Shown here: positions 38,797-51,253 of the stretch, piece after piece | How positions within the stretch are numbered: position 1 is the first letter of the stretch | How the letters are laid out: each line of letters starts with the position of its first letter | DNA from: Patagioenas fasciata | Taxonomy: Eukaryota > Chordata > Aves > Columbiformes > Columbidae | Reading direction: 5' to 3' | Length of the DNA: 64,000 nt | NCBI RefSeq assembly: GCF_037038585.1 | Contig: NC_092521.1 | Span: 72,344,898 to 72,408,897, forward strand | Notes under the pieces: model-generated | Databases searched by the model: none | What the model saw: the letters and a program-made list of their open reading frames with translations, nothing else | What the model was told of the DNA's origin: nothing | Program-made: the position numbers and the translations under genes

Positions 38797-41522
38797 TAAT
38801 TTAAGTGCAGATTTTGTTTCTGATTAATAAGGGAAATATCTAAAACAGCTTAAATTATATTCTTTGCGTGCCTGTAATGAAGGGAAGGAAGAAAAGAAGG
38901 TCATCTGAAAGAATAATATTTTCTTTTAAGGAAACATAATGTGCTGAAACTTTTGAACTTGGAGTGAAAAAAGGGAACTGAAAACTGTTGGGACAAAGAA
39001 AAAAATCGTACACTGTGTGAACTGTGTAGAAAATTAATATCTGCACTCAATATCGTTGTTAACACTGCAGTCCTAGAGGTGGATGGATCTCTTGGCTAAT
39101 TTTGCCTAATAAATTTTGCTGTGATAAAAGTACTTCAGAAAATAACAAGTGTATTTGGCCTATACTGAATGTTCTTCTTTTTTATTAGCTAAACAATCTC
39201 AAGGCCTTTAAGGCTGGCTTTGCAGCTTTTGGTATCTGTGTATTTTTATTTATGTTCATGGTCTCATGAAAGTCAAGGCATAATTTAGCTTCAGAAAAGC
39301 CACTGAAGTGGATGATGTTACACCTTAAATTGTTATGATTGCAGTTTAATATAAGCTTCACAGAAAACAACAGGCATTATAGCTTTCATTTTATAATCAA
39401 AGACATTTGACACATCTGGTGCTGATTATTGTATCAGCAAATATAATTATATTTTCTTAAAGTTAAGTGAAAAACAGTACCAGAATTACAATGCTGCAGT
39501 CATAAAAATGTAGTTTTCTGTTTTCTTAATGAAAGTCACCTTGTACTGGATAAGAATAAGAGTAAACTACTAATTGATACTTTGAGTTGTTTCTACTAAA
39601 AAGAGACTCATTATATAAAATCGTTTGCTGGGAACTGCATAATACAGTGGTTGCACTTAAAATGTTACTCTTGAATGGAAAGACTTTACTGTTTTAAGAA
39701 ATATTTCCTCAATTCTTTGATCTTGCCAAGGCCCAAACATAGAGCAGAATGTGTAATAAAAAAATGAAAATGAGAGCTATAAAACAATTACAAGCACAAG
39801 AAACATAAAACACTGAGAATCATTAGTTTTGTACAAATAGCTCCATTCTTACCATCTCAGTCTCATGAATCTTTATTTCTGCTGTGAAGAATTCTCTATA
39901 GTGAATGTTATGGGACAATGAATAGGCCAAGACTAGAATAATTTTGAGAATGCAATGGGAGATGTGGTATATATGAGACATATTTTCTTTAAGCTGAAAA
40001 AAAAAAAAGAAAAAGACTGGTTGGTGGGGTGGGGCAGAGGAAAGCAACAAATAAATTAAAAAACAACAACAACAACCAACCAACCAAAGAAATTACCCTG
40101 GTATGCCCACTTTAAAAAAAAAAAAAAAAAATCTATCTTGTTTCCCTCAGATTTGTTCCAGACACATGACAGTCCAACCTCCTTTCATGGCTAAATCAGA
40201 TAAATGCTGGGCAGCTAATAAAAGGCTCCACTGTTTGTAGACAAAGCCCAACCTAAATAATGTACTACCATTTAAGTGCCACAGAAAATTATTTGATTTG
40301 ACAATATAATTTTGAAGATAAATTTTATTCAGAACTTCTACATTTGTCCACATTCTTGGCTCTGAAGGTTGAGCACAGTGCCAAAAATAAAAGGCATCTG
40401 ACTAGAAAGTACAACATTAATGCAATGTGATGTAAACCTATGTAGAAAATTATCAGAGAGTCATGCTGTGCAGGCTGTAAAATGTATACCACTCTAATTA
40501 GATTTTTCAAATATTCAAGTCTGACTGCAACAATTTGAAGGTATTGTCCAGTGTCCAGGCTAGAGAATAACTCAGATCAGTGAAAGGTAGGTGAGAGTGA
40601 GCATCAAGCAGCTGCAGCATACATGCAAGTAGAATGTTCAGATCTATGAACAGGATTGGAATACCAGGCTGGTTTGCTGGTCACTTCAATCCATATCCAG
40701 TGACAAGGCACATGTGCTGTACTGCAGGGACCTACTCCTTTGTCAGGAGACAGACTTTCTGCATCAGCAGTTCATCCACTGTAGGGCAGGACTAATGCTG
40801 TTTGTATATCAGCACAGACAGAACTGGTAAATCTAACTTGGTCAGATTTGAGGAGAGTTTGCTGACCTCAAGATGTCTCCACAACACGAATAATCACTCT
40901 AGTTCAGAAACATGTCACTAAGGACCAAAACAACAATCTGATTGGTATAAAGTTTTCTTTGACTTTGAAATGGTTTTGAAGGAACAGAGAAGTGAATTAT
41001 TTCAGTAGAAAATGAAGGATGCACTTATCAATAGTTGATCACTCCATTATAGGAAAGGGAAATTATTTAATTCAAGGAAATAAGGTGCTCTCGTCATGAA
41101 AATTTGTATTTTTGATAACCATTTCACTTGTCTAAAATGAGAGCACTAGACCATGTAGCCTGAATTACTGTGCCCATTGCGTGAAGTAAATGCATCCTCA
41201 TTGGATATAAATGTATGAAAGAATAGAAACAGAAAGGAAAATATCTTCAACTTCACAAGCATGAGAGATCCCAATTGGGTTGTTCAAGGTAAGAGTTTAT
41301 GAAGCCTAAAAAGCTAAGTGAGTAAGGAAATAATATGGCATGGCTGCGTGAACACCTCAGATAACTTGCAGGAAATGTCCTTAAATACCAGTGATGAAGT
41401 GAGACATTTATAACCCAAAGATTCTGGCATTCTTTCATTTTGATGTAGTAAAATTTTGGCTATTGATATTTTTTTGCTTTGACTTTAATTGTATTACGGT
41501 TTTGTAGCCACAGAACTTTAGG

Positions 41523-41559
41523 TTGTTTGTTTGTTTGTTTTGTAGTAGTAGTAGTAGTA
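41523..41559 (+). repeat. (TTGT)n followed by (GTA)6
   Basis: About five TTGT units run directly into six perfect GTA units (41542-41559). This is a compound microsatellite. Confidence 0.9.
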
Positions 41560-41740
41560 AGACCTGTTTGAGCTGTCCAAAGTACTTCTGAACAGTTCTG
41601 TTTTCTTCTCTTCACTCTATGGAGACACATATATACACATGTAGTTTCATATGCATATATATGTATGGATACAGATATGTGCACCCATACATACACACAT
41701 ATACTTCTAAGTTGACTGATGCCCAAGATATAGAGAAAAT

Positions 41741-41762
41741 CACAGAATCACAGAATCACAGA
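41741..41762 (-). repeat. CR1-type terminal octamers without a CR1 body
   Basis: CACAGAAT occurs twice (41741-41748, 41749-41756) followed by CACAGA. On the minus strand this reads as ATTCTGTG repeats, the tail of avian CR1. The sequence next to it (GCAGAACATG) does not continue into the CR1 3'UTR. It is either the smallest possible CR1 remnant or a coincidental repeat. Confidence 0.4.
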
Positions 41763-43680
41763 GCAGAACATGTTGTGAGTAGACACAATATATGCTCATA
41801 CATACGTTTAGGCAAACAGTAAACACTGAAACAGCTTACAATAGGTGTAAGAAAACCTCAGTTCTTCAACTTCTAATCTTCCTTCATGTGCAGCCTTTTA
41901 CTGTGGTCTGTGCAAGCTGTGTTGTAACTTTAACCTCCAATAATGCATTTTCTACCTATAGCACGTGTTTCCTGTTAGAATGACTGCATTGCCCTTGACT
42001 TCTGATTTTGCTGTGAGCCATAACATATCTGATGATTCTTCAGAAATGTCAGTCATATAGTTATGAGACTTATTTCTTCCGCTAGAAATAACTTCTTTAC
42101 CCTCTCAGTAAAATGTAAGGTTTCTGGACCCTCCTGAATGCATCGTCTAAATGTATGACAGTGCCAATCAACTAAGAAACCCAAAGGAGCACATTGTTTT
42201 TCCATAGGTCTTCTTTTCAATAAGAGTGTGTGCATGTGTATTTTCTGACCATTGCGAATTTCAGAAGATCATCAATAATCATGCCTCTAAGGTTGTCTCA
42301 GTATGCCAGACAGCTTTAATGATATTATCTGAAGACATCTTCTAGTGCCTTCTCTGGCATTCATTCAGGTTCTTATCAGACCATCAAGAGTAAACTGCCT
42401 ACTAGAAGGGAGCTTATGTTGTTATGGAAAATCTAGCTTCATGTGTCTCAGTGCATGTGTCAGTATCTCAGTATGAGATCCAAGTATATCTCATCTACTT
42501 GCTCATGTACCTCAGTGAGTGTACCTCTCTTTGTTCTGCAGGCATCATCTATTTAGAAAATAAGTATTGGAAGGGTTAGCACCAAGAATCAACAAAGTCA
42601 GTAAGAGACAGCCTTTAATTTTAAAGGTAGATTTTATTATACATATTCACAATTATTATTTATTCACTAATTGGAGACCATTTTAACTTGTTAAACAGCA
42701 AAGAATTCTAGAGAACTGCAATACTGCTACTGATGAAGTTTATTAATGCCTTGGTCCTCCTGTTGATGAAGTCTTATAAGCCTTTCATGCACCAAAGACT
42801 GCTGTTTATGCTCTTTTGCTTTCTTATGACATTTTAACATCTCACTAGTTTACAGAAAATCAGTTTGTCAAGCCCTTCATTCATATGTAGTTGTTTTTCA
42901 GCTTTCTGGGTAAGAACATACCCCTCTGCACCCTTTTTGGGGGATCTGTATCCTGCATTATCTGTATAGATTCCTTACCTGGTCTTAGAAGATGATATCT
43001 TGGGATCATAACATGGTATAAAATCATATTCATATTGGTCTATCAGTAAGAAATACTGACATGTAGTTATTAACTTTTTTCTGATTTGCATCATACCATG
43101 AAAGAAAAAGGAATTATGCCCTCATTTCCCTTTCTTTACATCTTCCTCATCAACATCAAAACACTTTGACAAAGGAACTGGAATAGGAAAGAGTATAGAA
43201 AGCTTTTTGCTTGATGCCTTAGAGTGGATTAAGTTAGCTTTCCCTTGCCACCTCATTATCATTACAACCACTTTTAGACTCTATCTGTCAGCTACTTATG
43301 ATGTTCACAGGTTGTCCTGCATTGGAGCCAGTCCTTATCTTCTAACATAGCATTAGGTTTAATTTTATCAGATGTTTGGGATTTTGGATCTCTCTTTGAT
43401 CTCTAAAACAACTTTTTTTTTGAAGAGGCGATAAAACTAATGAATTGCAAATCACCTTTGATAGTTCTGAGATTTTAGTACAGGTATTAGGAAGGATAAC
43501 AAAATACTCCACAGGAAGATGAAGCTTTTTGAAAACCACTATAAAGCTACTTACTAAGAAAATGTTCCCAGAGAAGACCCGATTACCTGGGAAACTAGTG
43601 CGTATATTTGATTGCTCTTGGAAATAGTATGAAGAGAGTTATTCCTAGCATTACAATGTTTGCATCATAAATGTATACTT

Positions 43681-44005
43681 CTGGGCCCTGTGGGCACTTC
43701 AGGATTTACTGGCCCTATCCCTTTTATCCCAGGGCTCTGCACACACTCAGCCCAGGACTCAGGACCCCATTTCAGCCCTCTGGGGCCAGCAATCCCTGAT
43801 TCAGAGGAGCCACATCAGGGCCAGTCTCCAGCTCCCCACAGTCCTTTCCTGCCCAGCTGTGGGCCCCATTGAGCCAGGCCCGCTCATGGACCCACATCCC
43901 AGCCTGGCTTTGGCCCATCCCCATCCCCAGGGAGGTGTCCAAGGCCCAGGGCCAGGGCTACCTTTGTGGCCCTAGCTGTCCTGCTCCTGTCTAGGGCGGT
44001 GCCCC
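43681..44005. other. GC-rich block of unknown origin
   Basis: A sharply bounded block, much richer in G+C than the AT-rich DNA on both sides: 36 of 60 bases are G/C at 43741-43800 and 40 of 60 at 43921-43980. CpG is scarce, so it is not a CpG island. The sequence is full of GGCCC, CCCAGG and CCAGC words, suggesting decayed internal repetition. A 70-codon ORF (43660-43872) shows only Pro-rich low complexity. The edges share a weak GGGCAC inverted match. It may be an inserted repeat, a decayed minisatellite or a retrocopy fragment; I cannot assign it. Confidence 0.5.
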
Positions 44006-47000
44006 AAAAACATATTTTTATTTGATTTAAAGTGTGTCAGTCAGCGTTTTAGATCAACAGTTGAAGAAGCTATGCAATGAGTAGAAGTTACTTTATTCTC
44101 TCCAATCTAACCAATTTGGCTGTAACTCTAGTTACAGCAAGACCTTACTCAGTGTATTACAGACCTGCATCTGGGCTCAGCCATGTTGCCACAGGCTTCC
44201 TAAACTCTCATTTAAGACAGGTGGCTTTTGGTGGTCATGGCATTTTCTAGTTTCACCAAGCCAGGAGAATGAAACTATGAATGATGCATCACACGTATCT
44301 AATTAGAACCTCAAAGAAACAATGCACATTATTGTCTGCAAACAAAGCTGCTTATAACTGCCAAACTGTCAAAATACCAAAACTCTCTCCAGCTCCTATT
44401 GAACTAATTATGTGGTTTAGATTTTTCAGAAATGGCTTATCTGTAAGCACAGCCTGTATCTAGATATTTTACCCACTCAGCTTCAGGTAATTATATTTAG
44501 TGGAAAGAATAATGTTTGGAACGGCACTCTTCTCAAGTGCTTTATTTTCATACATTTCAGATATCAGATCTTACTGTTTAGTCCTTGAAATCAAACAATA
44601 AGAAGTTTGAGAAGTCAAAACAAATAGGCAATGACAGAATATTAGTGTCTGTCAATGTACAGAGCTGAGACAGAAAATCAGAAAGCTGAGAACTTGCAGA
44701 AACAAGTAAAGTCTATGGAGTAAAGGGCACTTTCAGAGGTCACTGTCACCATCTTTAGAAAGCTGTGTGGATCTGATTCATTACCAGCTTGGAACTGGGA
44801 AGAAAAACAAGATGATGATGATGTTTTCCTATTTAATAACCTCTGAATGGGTTAGGCATAAATGAGGTACGTTGCTATACAAAGGGCTACATAGTTTAGC
44901 CTTTTGCTAAAATTTCTGTGACACATCATTTTACACTCAAAAGTTTTGCAATATATTTTCTTCTGTTCTTCCATTTATTTGGTTAGCCATCTACTATTTT
45001 GCCTAATTTTGCCAAATGTATCTTGCAGATATTTCATAATGACCAATGTAATGATTTTTATATCTATACAGGTAGAGATCTGTCTTTTTGCATTTAAAAG
45101 GATGATTTGCTGAAAGAAAGGAATCTCTTGTCTAGCCAGTTGCCAACATTTTTTTATATGAACGCCATTCATATTGCATTGATCTGAATCTGAATTTCTG
45201 TTGAGGTTCACTACCTCATCAGAGAGATGAGATTGTGATTCCTCAAACACGAGATAACAATTTAAACTGTTGATGAATTAACCACTTGATTCTCAACATA
45301 CAAATTCAGAGCTCTTTTCGGGATGATCAAAATCATATTCGAATGTACTTTAGATAGATGCCTTGGGTATACATTTGCTACCTTAAAAAACAGAGGTAGT
45401 ATTTGAAATCTGTCAGATGATGATGCTTGAATATGACTGTTATGCAAAACAATGAAATACGCAGTGCACATACAATTTTCTGATAGTCTGTATCAAAGCA
45501 TTGTTCTTTTGGTGAACTTAAAAAATTGTATTGCAAAAATACATTGCCATTGAAGTGACATTCAGGTCTATTGCATCACTTCAAAGACAAGTCTAAATGG
45601 AGGATATATTTGACTGTACAGTAAGGAAGAACAGATATAGTAAAATAAACAAGCCTTGTCACATTACATTTTCCAGAAATAAATCACAATAATGAGGGTT
45701 TGTCTTTCCTGTTCTTGCACCCAGGAAAAGTTTCACTTGGAGAGGTAGTCATCAACAATAAATACCTAAACAAAGATATTCATGCATAAACATTTTATTT
45801 TTGATCTGTGTAAGATCAAGGAGGATTTTCCATACCTGCTGTAGCAACTTTCACTGTTAATCTGACTCACTGTTGTGGTGGAAACAGTAATGTTCAAGGC
45901 ATGATTTTAACTAATAGGATCAGTTCTGTTTCTCTGATAAAATACAGCTGGATGATGCTACTCATTTTGTACTTACACAGCAGCTGGTAAGCTCTACAAG
46001 AGTTGGTAAGATATCTCTAAGCTGACAGATATGAGTTTTATGGTCACATGTTTTCCCCTGCATGTAAAATTTAGTCTGCAGTAAGACATTAATATGTCTT
46101 CCATTGTGTTTCTTCTGTTTTATAAATTGCAAAGCTGTTTGTATTTTACTTGAAAAGTTAATTTCAGTATAAAGTACTTTTTTAGTCACAAATGTACTGC
46201 GGTTGACCTAATTCTACTCTCACCCACACCACTATTAAAACATTGAGGAAAAAGCTTCAATATTTTGGGGTTTTTTAGATAATATTCCTATTCATGAGGA
46301 TTAGTGTATATCAGTTCATAACTCAAAGAGCTATGATCAAATGATATCCATGAGGTAACCTTACTCCTTATTTTCTGCAAGACTCAACTTAAATGTATTT
46401 CTAATTTTTCACAAACATCTCTAAATTCAGCTAGGGACACAACACAGGATTTTTTACTGAAGTGTTTTAATCCTGGGTAATTAATCTAATTTTCTGTAGA
46501 TGGCAAGATGTCTCTTCCCTGTGGTCACACACCATACCAATAGAAGTAGCTGGCCCTTACCTCCTAGCCATGAACACAATCCAAGGAGGTAGAAGTTAAA
46601 GTAAAGGGAGATTCTGGACTAGAGGTATAATGATGTCAGGGAAATTAAAATCAGTATAAGGTACTTCCCCAAATGACTAAATATGTTTACATTGGCTGCT
46701 TTTCTGGACTCATTGTCTTAATATCTTTTTCTATCTTGAAAAAAAAAAAAAAAAAGAAATGTACTACTATTGAATTATTTTATTTCAGTAGTTTCCTCAT
46801 TTTGGCCTGATCAGGATGAGAATAAACAGTGTATGTCTTATTTTTGCGGGATGACAAAAAAAAAAAGTGCAATGATAAATCCCAGAAGAGCTACATATAT
46901 TTGAAGTTTCCCCAAATAACATTTTTATCAGTAATTGGGGGTGGGAGGCGGAGTGGAAAGAGGTGTGTCTGGCTTTAATTTTGAGGTGGATTATGCACTC

Positions 47001-47157
47001 TTATGGGATTGCTTAAATGGAAGAAGACAGAGAGGAATTATTACTTAATAGAAAACATAATTTCTTCTGTACTGAAGTATCATTTGGTCAACATTATTCT
47101 CTCCTTGAATAGAGCTCTTGAAACTACAAAACCTGCAAAAATGTTCTAATTTCTGTT

Positions 47158-47245
47158 CACAGTATCACAGTATCACAGTATGTTTGGGATTGGAAGGGAC
47201 CTCAAAAGATCATCTAGTCCAATCCTCCTGCTGGAAAAGGAATGC
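47158..47245 (-). other. CR1 3'UTR with three terminal octamers
   Basis: After the ORF2 stop, about 88 bp of 3'UTR lead to three direct ATACTGTG octamers on the element strand. In CR1 the 3'UTR and terminal octamers are thought to be recognised by the element's own RT. There is no poly-A tail, as is normal for CR1. Confidence 0.85.
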
Positions 47246-50205
47246 CTAGGTGAGGTCGCACAGGAACATGTCCAGGCGGGTTTTGAATGTCTCCAGGGAA
47301 GGAGACTCCACAACCTCCCTGGGCAGCCTGTTCCAGTGCTCTGTCACCCTCACCGAGAAGAAGTTTTTTCTCAAATTTAAGTGGAACCTCTTGTGTTCCA
47401 GTTTGATCCCATTACCCCTTGTCCTATCATTGTTTGCCACTGAGAAGAGCCTGGCTCCATCCTCCTGGCACTCACCCTTTATATATTTATAAACATTAAT
47501 GAGGTCACCCCTCAGTCTCCTCTTCTCCAAACTAAAGAGACGCAGCTCCCTCAGCCTTTCTTCATAAGGGAGGTGCTCCACTCTCTTAATCATCTTTGTT
47601 GCCCTACGCTGGACCCTCTCCAGCAGTTCCCTGTCCTTCTTGAACTGAGGGGCCCAGAACTGGACACAATATTCCAGATGGGGTCTCACCAGGGTGGAGT
47701 AAAGGGGAAGGAGGACCTCTCTCAATCTACTAACCACCCACCTTCTAATACACCCCAGGATGCCATTGGCTTTCCTGGCCACAAGGGCACAGTGCTGGCT
47801 CATGGTCATCCTGTTGTCCACCAGGACCCCCAGGTCCCTTTCCCCTACACTGCTCTCTAATATGTAATTTCCAAACCTATACTGGAACCTGGGGTTCTTC
47901 CTGCCCAGATGCAGGATTCTACGCTTTCCCTTGTTAAATTTCATCACGTTATTCCCTGCCCAACTCTCCAGCCTGTCCAGGTCCCGCTGGATGGCAGCAC
48001 AGCCTTCTGGCGTGTCAGCCACTCCTCCCAGCTTGGTGTCATCAGCAAACTTGCTGATAGTACACTCAATTCCCTCGTCCAAATTGTTAATGAATATATT
48101 GAATAATTTTGGCCCCAGTACTGACCCCTGAGGCACTCCACTAGATACTGGCCTCCAACTAGATTCCGCACCATTGACCACCACTCTCTAGCTTCTTTCC
48201 TTAAGCCAGTTTGCAACCCACCTCACTACTCTATTGTCTAGACCACACCTCCTCAACTTAACTGTGAGGATGCTGTCGGAGACTGTGTCAAAGGCTTTAC
48301 TGAAGTCAAGGTAGACCACATCCACCGCCCTGCCATCATCCATCCACCTTGTTACATTCTCATAAAAGGCTATGAGGTTGGTCAAGCATGACTTACCCTT
48401 CCTAAAGCCATGCTGACTGCCCCTAATAACCCTCTTATCCTTGGTATGCCAAGGACAAACTGTTCCATTACTTTCCCAGGGACAGAGGTGAGGCTGACTG
48501 GTCTATAATTACCCGGGTCCTCCTTCTTGCCCTTTTTGAAGACTGGAGTGACATTTGCTTTCCTCCAATTCTCGGGCACCTCTCCCGTTTCCCAAGACTT
48601 GGCAAAAATGATGGAGAGCGGTCTAGCAATGATTTCAGCCAGCTCCCTCAGCACCCACGAATGCATCCCCTCTGGACCCATGGATTTATGGATGTCCAGA
48701 CTATTTAATTGCTCCCTAACCCAGTCCTCATTGATTAAAGCAAACTCCTCCATTGACCTGGCTTCATTCGGGGTCTCAGGGATACGGGGCTCCCCAGGAC
48801 AGCCTCCATCAGAGTAGACAGAGACAAAGAAGGCATTCAGTAATTCTGCCATCTCTGTATCTTCTGCCACCAGGGCACCCACCCATTCATCAGTGGGCCT
48901 ACGTTGCCTCTGGTATTAGTTTTATCTGCTATGTATTTGAAAAAGTTCTTTTTGCTGTTCTTGACCCCTCTCGCCAGCTGTAATTCTAAGGAGGCCTTGG
49001 CTATCCTAGCTGCCTTCCTACATCCTCTAACAGCAGCCTTACATTCCTCCCAAATGGCCAGCCCCTGCTTCCATGACCTGTAAACTCGTCTCTTCTGCTT
49101 GAGTATACCCAACAGATCCCTATTCAACCACACAGGCCTCCTGGCTCCCTTCCTCGACTTCCTACGTGTGGGGATGCTCTGATCCTGAGCATGGAAGAAG
49201 CAATCTCTGAATGCAATCCAGCTCTCTTGGGCCCCTTTTCCTTCAAGCAGTCTTGCCCGTGGGATTTCCCCTAGCAATAGCTTGAAAAGGCCAAAGTTAG
49301 CCCTGCTAAAGTCCAGGGTTGCAATTCTACTTGCTATTCTGTTCCTACCACACAAGATGTTGAACTCCACCATCTCGTGGTCACTGCAACCCAGGCAGCC
49401 CTCAACTTTTACTGCTTCGACCAGACCCTCTTTGTTAGTGAGGATGAGATCCAGCAGTGTACCTCTCCTGGTCGGCTCCTCCACCATCTGCATGAGGAAG
49501 TTATCATCAATGCACTGGAGGAACCTCCTGAACTGTGGCTGGCTGGCTGAATGGTCCTTCCAGCAAACATCAGGGAACTTAAAATCACCCACAACAACCA
49601 GGGCCTGTGACTGTGAGGCCACTCTCAGCTGCACATAGAAGGCCTCATCAACTTCCTCAGCTTGATCTGGTGGCCTGTAATAGACACCTACAACAGTATC
49701 ACCCCTGCCACCCTGTCCCTTGATCCTGACCCATACACTCTCAACTTGTTCCTCATCCGATCCTGGGCAGAATTTAGTACATTGTTAGTTGCTCTCTCAC
49801 ATAGAGAGCAACTCCACCACCACTCCTGGTTGGCCTGTGTTTCCTGAAAAGAGCGTAACCATCCATGACCACATTCCAGTCATGTGAACTGTCCCACCAC
49901 GTTTCTGTAATTGCCACCAGATCATAATCTCCCAACCAAACATAGGATTCTAACTCCTCCTGCTTATTCCGCATGCTGCGTGCATTGGTGTACAGGCATT
50001 TCAGGAAGCGAGCAGAGCACACCAATTTCTCCCTAGGGGCATAGGAGGCCACCTGGTCCTCATCAGTTTTAGAATGCTGCCCCACTGGGACAAGCCCAGC
50101 TACAATCCCATCCCCCTTCGAGCTTAGTTTAAAGCTCTCCAAATGAGCCCAGCTAATTCCTGCCCCAGCATCCTTTTGCCCCTGCGAGATAAACCTTTCC
50201 CACAT
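47246..50205 (-). pseudogene. CR1 ORF2: APE endonuclease plus reverse transcriptase, broken
   Basis: The protein would nick target DNA and reverse-transcribe CR1 RNA at the nick. Endonuclease motifs in order: NARSM, ITETWWD, GGGVALYV, YYRPP, GDFK (normally GDFN; codon 49578-49580), SDHEMVEF. RT follows with [22 protein letters not shown] (motif A), GVPQGSVLG (motif B) and FADDTKLGG (motif C, FADD at 48038-48049). Breaks: a frameshift with nearby stop at about 49760-49776; a frameshift near 48880-48895; a frameshift near 48438-48455, where some codons also seem to be missing; and TAG at 48188-48190 in place of the Gln of RSQRVVVNG. The rest is open down to the natural stop. The upper limit 50205 is where the frame opens; the conserved region begins near 49996. 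Confidence 0.93.
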
Positions 50206-51253
50206 AACACTGTCCGGACTGGAGTCTTATAAAACCAGCCATTATCAAAAAATCCAAAGCCCTGCCTGTAGCACCAGCCTTGGAGCCAACCATTTAGAGA
50301 CTGAATTTTCCTATTCCACCCCACATCATCATTTGAAGATGGAATGAGCAAAGAGAAGATCACTTGAGCCCCTCAGTCTTTCACCATCCTTCCCAAGACC
50401 TTGAAATTGTTCTTCATTCCCCTCAGACTACAGGTGGCAGCTTCCTCCCCATCTGTCTGGAAGACCAGCAGCGGGTAGTAGTCTGTTGGGTGCACCAGTT
50501 TGGGGAGCTCTCTAGCAATATCCTTGATCCGGGCTCCAGGTAGACTACAAACTTCCCCAAGATGAGGGTCAATCCTGCATACTGGGCCCTCTGTTCCCTT
50601 CAGAAGGGAATTTCCTATTACAATCACCCTTCTTTCTTTCCTATCAGAGGCAGTCTTAAGTTGTGAAGTCAACTGCCTCTTCTTATGTGATCTTGTAGGC
50701 AGGCTTGGCACCACCTCCTCACCTACTTCTTCTTCAAGATCCAGGGCCTCAAACCTGTTACAGAGGGGCACCTGGGGAGGCAACGCAGGCAGGGAGGGGG
50801 CTGCCTGTGATGCCAAACTGGAATACGCTTCCAGCCCTCGTCATCTTTTAGGTCCCCTACCTCTGCCTGACAGTGACAAGGGTGGGACTGTCTCAGGACT
50901 TCTGCTTCTGTCCGAGAGGGCAGGAGGTCCATCTCCTTGTGGGGGGTACCTCCCTGAGGCCTTTCTGACTGGCACATCAGGGTGTTACTCCACCAGTCGA
51001 TCTCCCTTTCACACTCCCTGGTGGACCTCAACGTCTCAACCTCCTCCTTAAGTTTCACAATCATGTCGAGGAGATCTTGCACCTGCTCACACCTCACACA
51101 GGTGGAGTGCTGGCCTCCATCCCCCAGCAGCAGCAGGCTCTGGCACTCCCTGCAGCCGGAGACCTGAACAGCCACCGTTTGGGACAGAACCTCAGTCTGC
51201 GTTGCCACAGTCTTTTTGAGACAAGCTCTCCTTCTGGAGGTGACCATGGTCAT
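50124..51253 (-). pseudogene. CR1 ORF1: Cys-rich N-terminus and esterase-like domain, broken
   Basis: CR1 ORF1 proteins bind the element RNA and carry an SGNH/GDSL-type esterase domain. Two in-frame ATGs lie at 51253 and 51247; the second has an ideal ACCATGG context. The N-terminal part has two CxxC pairs (CREC and CVRC, about residues 30-50) and then a charged, probably coiled-coil segment. The frame shifts at about 50815-50830. The second frame holds VIVIGNSLLKGTE, in which the GDSL motif reads GNSL (Asn codon 50610-50612, catalytic Ser kept), then LPGARIKDIA and DYYPLLVF. A TGA at 50373-50375 interrupts it. The tail, with QGFGFFDNGWF, stays open to the TAA at 50124-50126. ORF2 follows in another frame with a slight overlap. 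Confidence 0.88.

Larger units (their letters stand above)
37732..47157. other. AT-rich unique stretch with one GC-rich block
   Basis: No recognisable gene. It contains microsatellites, a tiny CR1-like octamer remnant (41741-41762), A runs (near 40110 and 46739) and the GC-rich block 43681-44005, all listed separately. ORFs are short and without motifs. Confidence 0.6.

Noticed and set aside
47573..48131. Plus-strand ORFs of 65-95 codons inside the minus-strand CR1
   Set aside because: They are antisense shadows of ORF2. Similar antisense ORFs recur over the other CR1 copies (for example 3096-3609 and 60240-60990).
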